A program made the position numbers and the translations under genes. From assembly GCA_002633005.1 (NCBI GenBank), contig NMRA01000336.1, positions 366,301 to 430,300 of the forward strand: a DNA stretch of 64,000 nucleotides, given 5' to 3'. The notes below the pieces were generated by a model, which searched no databases, was not told the origin of the DNA, and saw only the letters and a list, made by a program, of their open reading frames with translations. Below are positions 42,601 through 53,000 of the stretch, one piece after another (the first letter of the stretch is position 1; every line of letters begins with the position of its first letter). Source of the DNA: Phoronis australis (Eukaryota > Phoronida > Phoronidae).

Positions 42601-44013
42601 AAATAGTTTCAGGAGTTGTATATTTTCTTAAACTATCAACCAGACAGTTTGGAGCCCACACAAAAGGACAAATCTGAGGGTAAAATCTCACAATATGACA
42701 GACAGTGGAGTATAATGATAATGCAAACTAGTTCTTGCATTGCAACTCCAGTAGGCCTATTGTGCATGGCCCGTAAAACACTGCAATGAGTTCAATTGTC
42801 ATTCAAACATTTTGAGCAAAGCAGCATACTTTTTCATTGCATTTTTAGGCATATGACTGATATAGAGACGGCAGAGTTGACAAGACTGCTTTCAATAATT
42901 GCAAAAATTATTGACTACAGGATGAGATACTATGTGAAATTTGCTGGCCAACATTTCTCAGTACAATTGAAGCCAATTTTGAGAGGGCAATTATAGGAAT
43001 GAACACTATTCAAGAGTGTAAAATAGTCAGAATAATGATCCCAGTATGTACAACTTCTACACTACTTCACGAATGAAATGTTATTTAAAGTGATTATAAA
43101 CCTGCCTTCCAACAATTTTTGATTTTGGACATTTACCTCCATACTCCACCACCTGGTGGTGAAAACAAGATGAGTACTGACAGAGAGTGAGTTGGTTGCC
43201 AACTAACATCCAATAGATACTCCTTCTGGTGACAAGGGGGTTAGTTAATTAAATCGGTTTTCAGCCATAGTGAGATTAAAAAATGGACGATAGCCGCACA
43301 AATAAAAAAGTTCATGTTAGATCAACGTTTCGTCTATTCATTAGACATCATCAAGATAATTATTTAAAAAGAACAGCAAGTGCCAACATACAGTTCAGGT
43401 AACATCCATAAAGTGAGAGATACAGGTGATAATAAGTAGCTGGTGGTCACCATAGTTGCAAGGTCACTGAGCTCTGCATGTTATTCAGAGATTCAGTATC
43501 ATGACGGTTCTGAGTGACCAATGACTCTTAAATGTACAGCAATTCCTTATTAGGTTCTCTGCAAATAATACCAAGCCAATTCAGTTAGTGTTATCTGCAG
43601 AGAACCTAATAAGGAATTACTGTGCATTAAAGTCATTGGCCATTCAGAACCAGCATGCTACCGATTCTCTGAATAAGATGCAGAGCTCATTGACCTTGCA
43701 ACTATGGTGATGACCAGCTACTTACTATTACCTGTATCTCTTACTTCACTTTATGGATGTTACCTGAACTGTATGTTGGCACTTGCTGTCCTTTGTAAAT
43801 AATTATCCTGACGATGTCTAATGAAGAGGGGATTAGTTGGTTGCCAACTAACAACCAATAATTGTTGTCTGGCCTTAACTAGGTACTGTGGATTAGGGAC
43901 AACTCCTGAGCGTAGTAAGAACCAATGCTTGATATCAGCCAAGAGAAGTTTGCTAGTCAAAGCACTTCATTACTTGGCGGAATTCTTCCGCCAAGTATGT
44001 TGCTTTGACAGCA

Positions 44014-44059
<46 letters not shown>

Positions 44060-47000
44060 NNNNNNNNNNNNNNNNNNNNNNNNNNNNNNNNNNNNNNNNN
44101 NNNNNNNNNNNNNNNNNNNNNNNNNNNNNNNNNNNNNNNNNNNNNNNNNNNNNNNNNNNNNNNNNNNNNNNNNNNNNNNNNNNNNNNNNNNNNNNNNNNN
44201 NNNNNNNNNNNNNNNNNNNNNNNNNNNNNNNNNNNNNNNNNNNNNNNNNNNNNNNNNNNNNNNNNNNNNNNNNNNNNNNNNNNNNNNNNNNNNNNNNNNN
44301 NNNNNNNNNNNNNNNNNNNNNNNNNNNNNNNNNNNNNNNNNNNNNNNNNNNNNNNNNNNNNNNNNNNNNNNNNNNNNNNNNNNNNNNNNNNNNNNNNNNN
44401 NNNNNNNNNNNNNNNNNNNNNNNNNNNNNNNNNNNNNNNNNNNNNNNNNNNNNNNNNNNNNNNNNNNNNNNNNNNNNNNNNNNNNNNNNNNNNNNNNNNN
44501 NNNNNNNNNNNNNNNNNNNNNNNNNNNNNNNNNNNNNNNNNNNNNNNNNNNNNNNNNNNNNNNNNNNNNNNNNNNNNNNNNNNNNNNNNNNNNNNNNNNN
44601 NNNNNNNNNNNNNNNNNNNNNNNNNNNNNNNNNNNNNNNNNNNNNNNNNNNNNNNNNNNNNNNNNNNNNNNNNNNNNNNNNNNNNNNNNNNNNNNNNNNN
44701 NNNNNNNNNNNNNNNNNNNNNNNNNNNNNNNNNNNNNNNNNNNNNNNNNNNNNNNNNNNNNNNNNNNNNNNNNNNNNNNNNNNNNNNNNNNNNNNNNNNN
44801 NNNNNNNNNNNNNNNNNNNNNNNNNNNNNNNNNNNNNNNNNNNNNNNNNNNNNNNNNNNNNNNNNNNNNNNNNNNNNNNNNNNNNGGATTTTCATGAAAT
44901 TTGGTATGTAGGCACCTAGTAGTGAGATGACGCTATCCTGCCGTTTTCGGATGGATTCGACATAGTTTGCGCCACCTAGTGGCCATTTTTACTGTTTTCG
45001 AGTCTGTTTTTGTGCTTCCACCCCTCTATCAACCAAACCGCTCAAAGGATGATTGTGAAAATTGGCATGTATGTGCTTACTATGTAGAGGACGGTTGACG
45101 ATGATTTTCCGACGATTTCGACTACTGTGGCGCCTCCTAGTGGCAGTTTTGTTTTTTTTTGCGCCTATGGCTGTATCTCCTAAACCGTTCGCAGGATCTT
45201 TACGAAATTGTGTAAGTATATTTATATGATGTTAACAACGAAAGATGACGACTTTTGGACGGATCCGACTACCGGTGTGCCCCCTAGTGGCAATTTTATT
45301 TTTTTTACGCTTACCTTTGTATCTTCATTTCATGTGGCAAGCCTGGCCTCAAGCACTACACAACTGCCACTTCTTCCATTATACAGAAATTATTCCACGT
45401 GCGAGTAAAGAAGAAGTTGAGACTAATTTTATCAATTAATTTAATTTTTTTAACCGCCAAAAACGGCTTAATAGCAACTTTACAGAGACATGTCTTCTCA
45501 ACTAGCTATTAGAAACTCAACATTAATCAGAGCAGCTCATTTACACAAAGTATTTATGAAATCATAAGACATCTAAATTTGAGAGTATTTGAGCAACATA
45601 TTTTTAGACATGTTGTGTTGAAAGCATCGTTCTACGTATAAGTAACAGTGTTAATTTTCACATGTTTAGTTAAGTAGCTTGTGGCAAGGTGTATGTGATC
45701 ATTCTTTAAGGATTTACCTATTGTTCATAATCATTGTTTAATCACTGTTTAATGAACTGTTTTTATGTAATATGTTATGTGACTTGAATGTAATATCAAT
45801 AGTACTGACTTGGAGTAATCATTGTACAAACTGACCCATGATGAGACTGGACTGACGACAATTAGAGAGAATATCAATTCTCGCCCTCCGCATTGATTGC
45901 TTTCCCATGCCATGAAGTACATGAAGTACGAAATAGCGGCACACCACCAGATACAGCAGACAGGTCAGGAGCCTCGCTTTTGCTCCTAAAGAGATTCACA
46001 TGTTAGCATCTGTTGTCTGAATACCTTATATTTTCTATCATATTTAAGTCATGTCTAGAAAGTATCACTACTGTGCCATAGGCTGCAATTCCAATTCAAA
46101 GTAGGATGAGCTGGATAAATATCCATGGATGAAGAATGTCATATTTCATACTAAATCCCACGATCAGCAGACGCCATTGTGAAAATGTGCCCATCGTGTG
46201 CCCTAAGTGCCACCATTGTGCAATAGCAATCTTACCTAATCACGGAGAAGTGCAGTACTCCGCGGTAGTGCGGTACAAGAGAATTCAGGCTTCTTAACTG
46301 CAACATCTTGACACATGATAATCAGAAAATTTGGTGGCCAAATACTCTGAAATCATGCACCCACCCAGCCTTCAATGTGGGGGGATCGAATTCCTGACGT
46401 TGTAGATCTTTTGGTAACAAAAAAGCAGGCCACTATTGTGAATTGCGCGTTTGTGCTTATTAAGTGTGCTTTTGTCTCATTTTCTCAGACATTTTGTTTC
46501 TCTGAGGCGAACCTTTTTGCCCACTTCGCCAAATGGGGGGCTCATTCGAGCCTCCTGAGCCCCCCTGGGTGCGCGCATGGAAATCATAATACTTAGAAAA
46601 TGATTTTACTTTCCCGAACAGAGTAAGCAATGGGCATGTAAATTAAGAGTCAACATACTGTTAACACTTTGGCAAGAGCTTCTTGTCACCATTTTGTAGT
46701 AGTTTATCTTATACCATGACTTCCGTATTTAGGATGCACAAAGCATTGGGAAATGCCCTTCTAAACAATACTAAATAGGTTATACAGTGAATACTTGTGA
46801 ATAAATAGATAATTTGCTATGCTATTATTTTCGGTAGCCTGTGGTCACTGCGGGGATCTAAGCAGCTGCTTACATTGCAAAGCAGGCAGTTTGGCCCTGC
46901 TTTATTTTCAAACATTCAAAGTGATCCCTTTTGAAGAGAATTAAATTAAAAAACTAGGTACACTCGCCAAGGGAATTTTATCAGAAAAGGAACTCTTTCT

Positions 47001-50000
47001 ATCTTAGCAGAACATACCGTAATTCCCATCTATGGAAGTACCTGAAGCCTGGCATTCATAGCAACCATAGACCACCACATTTGACAAGATCAACTCTGAA
47101 TTATGAACAGGGATTTGACTTATGTATAAACCACAGCATAGTCGATATACAAACTCCGTCCTTTGTGGACATCACACTACTTGGTCGTGCCGCAAACTCA
47201 ACAACATCAAGGACACGGTATAAACTGGACATGCTTTTATCACCAATTTGAATGAGCTATTACCTACTGGCGTTGTTTGGGTTACTATTCTGATAATGAA
47301 AACAATCATCATGTTTCACTAAAAACTCTAATGTTTATGCCATCAGCTTAATGTGCACAGCCAGTGACATGTCATTCACCAAACAAAGACTAGCTGTATC
47401 TGTATATGCCTGAGAATTTAAAATTAACCAGGTAAGCTTCCTGGCCACGCGGGGCAGTCTACCATCATCAAATAGCATTATGGGGATGTTGTAAAAGTGG
47501 TCTGCAGTTGCCTGCAGAGTGCATATGGGAAATCATTGCTCTCTCTAGTGACCCTATACTTAGGTTATTGGTATTCTAGGCTCATGTTACACTTTTAAAG
47601 GTATTAGCCAAAGTGACTATAAAGCATCATGTAAAAATGTCTCAGACAAATACTTTCTCCCTATCTCGGGGTTACAGTGGCGGTACGTCAGCCACATGGG
47701 CATGATTTCGACATTAAAAAATTGAGCAGGGCTTTCCCTATACCTGGGTTGAGGCATGAGTACGCCGGCCACATGGGAATTGCAATGATGTTTAATTTAT
47801 AATCAAGAGCAAAGCGGAGCATTGAAATGCTCCCACAAATGCACCACAAACAGGGTAATTCTAAGGTTGTTTATTTGCATCATTAAAACAGCCACTACAT
47901 GGCGCAAAACCGTCCAAACCATCCGAAAAACAGCTCATGTCATCACTTCTTAAATAAAAAGCTATTCACCAAATTTCATAAAAATCTGTCAAGAAACTTC
48001 TGGAAGTCGTAGTCTTCTGTTGTTAGCTTCATATAAATACACTCACTAAATTTAATTAACATCTTGCAGTGAGTTTAGGAGACACAGCTATGGGATCAAA
48101 ACAAAACAAGACTACCACTAGGAGGCGTCACAGTACTTGAAGTAATCATCGTCAACCGTCCTCTCCACACTGAGGACATATATATGCTAATTTTCAAAAT
48201 CATCCTTAGAATGGTTTGGTCGAAAGAGGAGTGGATGCCAAAAAAACTCGAAAACAGCAAAAATGGCCACTTGAAGGCACAAAATACCTCGTTTCCATCC
48301 CAAAACGAGAGAATAGCGTCATCTCACTAATAGATGCCAACAATCCAAATTTAATGAAAATCTGTTGAGGACCTTTGAAGATACAGAGGTAAACGTAAAA
48401 AAACTAAAGTTGTCACTAGGGGCAAACCAGTAGTCAGGTCCGTCCAAAAGTGGTCATCGACCGTTGTCAACTTTATATAAATATACTTGCTAAAATAACT
48501 AAAGATTCTGCAAACAGTTTAGGAGATACAATTATGGGCGCAAAAAAAACAAAACTGCTACTAGGAGGCACCACAGTAGTCAAAGTTGTCGGAAAATCAT
48601 CATGAGTCGTCCTCTTCATAATAAGAATATACATGCCAATTTTCACAATCATCCTTAGAGCAGTTTGGTTGATAGAGGGGTGGACGCCAAAAAACAAGAC
48701 TCGAAAACAGTAATAATGCGTCCACATATAAATATGTGGGCGCATAAAAATGACCACTAAGTGATCATTCGCAAACGGTAGGATAACATCACCTCACTAA
48801 TAGATCATTACAAGCAAAATTTCATGAAATTCTGTTGAGTACCTTTAAGTTACAGAGGTAAACGTAAAAAACTAAAATTGCCACTAGGGGGCACACCGCT
48901 AGTCAGATCCATCCGAAAGCTGTCGTCATCCAATGTTAACATCATATGGACGGACGCTGGGCGGACGGCGAGACAGGGATGACGGCATAATGCATTCACA
49001 TATGAATATGTGGGCGCGTGAAAATTAGGCAGGATTTCCCTCCCATCCCCGTTAATGTTGGGCTATGCCGGCTATATGGACATTTCACTGATGTTTACCT
49101 AAAAACTACTGGGCAGGGATTCCGCCAATACCTCGATTATGGCGGGGGTATGCTGGCCACATGGGCATGTCATCAATATTGACCTAAAAAATTGGGCATT
49201 GAGGGATTCCCTCAATCCCCGGGTTACTGTGGGGTACGCCAGCCACATAGGCATTTTGATGAGCAAAATACTGAGGTCCAAAAACATTAAAATAGCTTGT
49301 GGCTTGCAAATAAAGCTAAATTGTGCATAGTATGGAATATAAAACTAGGGAAGGCAACCTTTTTTCATGACATTTTTAGTAAAAATATCGTTCGCTGATT
49401 GTCCCAGACAAATTTTTCAGTTAATAATAGCTTACTGTAATTTTATCAATAAAGACGTGCCTCACTCCAGAAGTGATGTTTTGGGAGTTTGTTTTCATAT
49501 GGTCTGACGGTATGAGCTGTCGAGCCAGTCATTGATTTACCTAAGTTGCGATAAGTTCAGTCGTCGTTTGCATTTGTTTACAATTCAGTCAACATGCCAC
49601 AGGGCTGCTGCATACCAGGGTGTACTCATTATCGTCTCACACGCACTTTGGGTATTACATTGGTTTCCGAAAGATGACGCGCACCGCCGTACTTGGCTTG
49701 TTCATGTGAAGAACACAGCGTTGCCGTCCACGCTATGTACAAAGCACTGGAGAATTACCGAGTATGTGGCAACGCTTGAAAAAGGGTGCCATATTGTGCC
49801 CGTTGACTTCCGGCAGTGCCCCTCTCGCCACCCCCAAGAAGTGCATTTTTGAAGCAAGCAGCCTCGCGCCCTACGGAGGCCTTTCATCTACTGTCGCCCG
49901 TGCCTCTGAACATACCCCAGAGCTTGTGAATTCTGGGAACAAGCAGGGATTTGCTCAGTGCCGGTGTTGCCTCCAGCCCAGAGTCTGTAAGCAGCTCTGT

Positions 50001-53000
50001 TCGTCATGAAATGGAACCTGCACTTGCTGTTTTTAGGACTTGGAATCAAAGTAAGAATGTTGTTCGCTGCGCGATTTCATTCAAGCTGACTGTGAGTCAG
50101 CACACCAAAGTAGATTTCCCGAAATTAATTTTTATGTTCAAGTTACAAAAGCATTTGCCAAGTTGGCGAATGGACTTAACGCTATCATCGCCAGTGCAGC
50201 TCAGAATCCGTCAATGGCGAGCTGGTAAGCGACTAGCACGATCCTAGGTACTCATGCAGTATTCGCATAACTCACGTACCTGGCTGGTCGAGCAGTTCGA
50301 TTCCAGGTAATGGAGAACAGGATTGAAAAAATTTGACATTTTGCAAACATTGGAATTATCAATTTATAGATTACATCCTTCAAGGAAGAGGATAGTGACG
50401 TAAAAAGTAGCCTACAGTCAGCTGAAAAGTTCACAGTGGTAATCATTACTCTTGCATGAGTCCTAGAGCTCTTAGTTGTTTTTGAATTCTAAAGGTGTGT
50501 ACTTAACTAGGGCAAGTGTTTGATGTATAATGGACCCAGATTTAGAGACCCAGTTTCATCCACTAAATTATGTGGACCTAAAAGTGAGAGCCATGACCAC
50601 TGAGCTCTTAATATAAATGTAACATTAATTTTAGAGCCAACACTGATGAATACCAACCACCAGGACACCATTAGTAGGTTCAGCATTAAATTCGTTTGGC
50701 CTACCGAGTATTACACCGGTAGATAGTGACAACCATCTCTAGCTGGCCCAGTAGAGACAGTGTTGCTCCTATAGGCACTTCATACACCAGAAGCTTTTTG
50801 GCAAATTATGTCTCAAACCAACTTAAACATCTAACTTGCGTTGCTAAAAACACCTTATGTACATAGAGGGACACCTTAATTAGGTGGCCGTCGATGTTTT
50901 TAATTCTTTCAAACTCGAACACATATTCCTGCTGTCAAACTTCAGTTCCTAAAGTTGGTAATTAAATCAGTTCTTGGCCACAGTACCATTAAAAACCGGA
51001 TGATCACCGCACAAATGAAGAAGTTCATGAAAAATCAACATTTCTTCTATTCGTTAGGGTTAACTTTCAGTATACCCACTCATCACATCAACACCATGAA
51101 GACTAAAGCATCGTTCGAATCATTCTACAAGATCGCTTCCACCCTAATCCCTGACAAAATGAGGCTTAAACACCACCTTCGGGAACTGTGTTATCGCTAC
51201 ATCTATGGTTATAACAGTAACCAACTCCAGAATCTCACACCGGTTGAGTACCAGGCTTTACGTTCCCTGTCGCAACGTCAAGACATCACCATCGCACGTC
51301 CTGACAAAGACAACCGTAATGTGATCATGGATAAGACTGACTACCTTTCTAAGCTACATGACATCGTTAATAACAGTTCTAAATTCACCAAGCTGGATTG
51401 TGACCCGGCAGCTAAGCGCAAACAACACTTACAGAACTGCATATTCTTAAGCGGACAGGCGCATTGGACCAGGAAACTTACAATCGTGCAAGACCATACG
51501 TGTCATAGCCAGCACGTCTGTACGCCCTGCCTCAGACACACAAGGATGGTGTACCGCTACAATCTGTTGTGTCCTGTGTCAGAACTTACACTCACGAGCT
51601 TGCCATATCCCTGGTTAAAATTCTCAAACCTATCAGTGAGAATGACTACACACTTAGATTCTTTTCAGCTTGTTAATGAAGTTCGTGCATTTAATGATGC
51701 ACCGTTTATGTGTAGCCTACATGTTTGCAGCCTGTTCACTAATGTACCTGTGGATGAAGTCATTGAATTGTGTCTTAAAGACGAAGGCAACCTTTTTTCA
51801 TGTCATTTTAGCAAAAGTAAGGTTCGTTGATTATTCCAAACATATTTTTCACTTATTTACATCATTTCGTAATTTAAATAATTACTCGTCATCTACTCCG
51901 GAAGTGACGTTTTGGGAGGCAAGAATTTCGCGCCAATTTCTTTTCATATAGTCTGACTGTGAGAGTAGTCGAGTCAGTCATTATTCTACCTCGGTTGTGA
52001 TAAGTTCGGTCATCGTTTACATTTGCTTACCGAGTCAGTCAACATGCCACGCTGCTGTTGCATACTGGGATGTACTCATTATCGTCTCACGTACAGAGGA
52101 AGGACTGTCCCACTTGCCCGAGTGTCCCGCGACACACTCCCACTGGAGGGTGATCTGAGCACCCAAACTGCTTACATCCCACCGTGTGACTCCCTCGCCA
52201 CACACCTGGCACCTTCTAAATAGCTCCAATACAAGTCTATAATAAACTTATCAAACTTAGGCTCACCGATCTGTTCATTGGATGACGAACTGTCCTCTTC
52301 ATATTCACTCCCACTACTCAACATCGCTGCAGGGCTGATTACAGGCTCTGGGCTAGAGACAACAGCACAGGGCGACATCACTGCTAGTTCCTGGAACTGC
52401 ACACTATGGGGTACGTTTGGAGGCATGGGTGACAGTAGATGAAGTGCCTCCAGTCACTGTAAATAGTGGCCACAGCTCGAGAGGCTTCTCGCTTCAAAAA
52501 CGCACTTCTCGGGGTTGGCGACGAAGCACTGTCGGGAATCATCAGCGATGGTATGGTACCCTTTTTCAGGCGTTATTTCGCAGGGACCTTCATCAATTCA
52601 ACGTACATATCTCTGTCATAATCTGACGGCAGAAAATGCTTGCCACACACTCGATAACCCTCCACTGCTTTATACATTGGGTGGACGGGTAGTGCTGCGT
52701 TCTTCACATGACCGAGCTAGCCAAGTACGGTGAAGTGTGTCATGTTTCGGAAAGTGATGCAAGGTACCCAAAGCACGTGTGAGATGATAATGAGTACATC
52801 CAGGCACGTAGCATTAGCGTAGCATGTTGACTGACTTGTAAACAAAAGCAAACGACGACCGAACCGAGGTAGAACAATGACCGACTTGAAAAGAAATTAG
52901 CGCGAAACTCTTGCCTCCCAAAACGTCACTTCCAGAGTAGAGGACGAGAAATTAATCAAATTACGAAAAGCTGTAATTAAGTGAAAAATGTGTCTGGGAT

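Noticed and set aside
43821-44919. ORFs of 304-358 codons with poly-F or poly-K and X
   Set aside because: Translation of the poly-T run and the 826 N gap.
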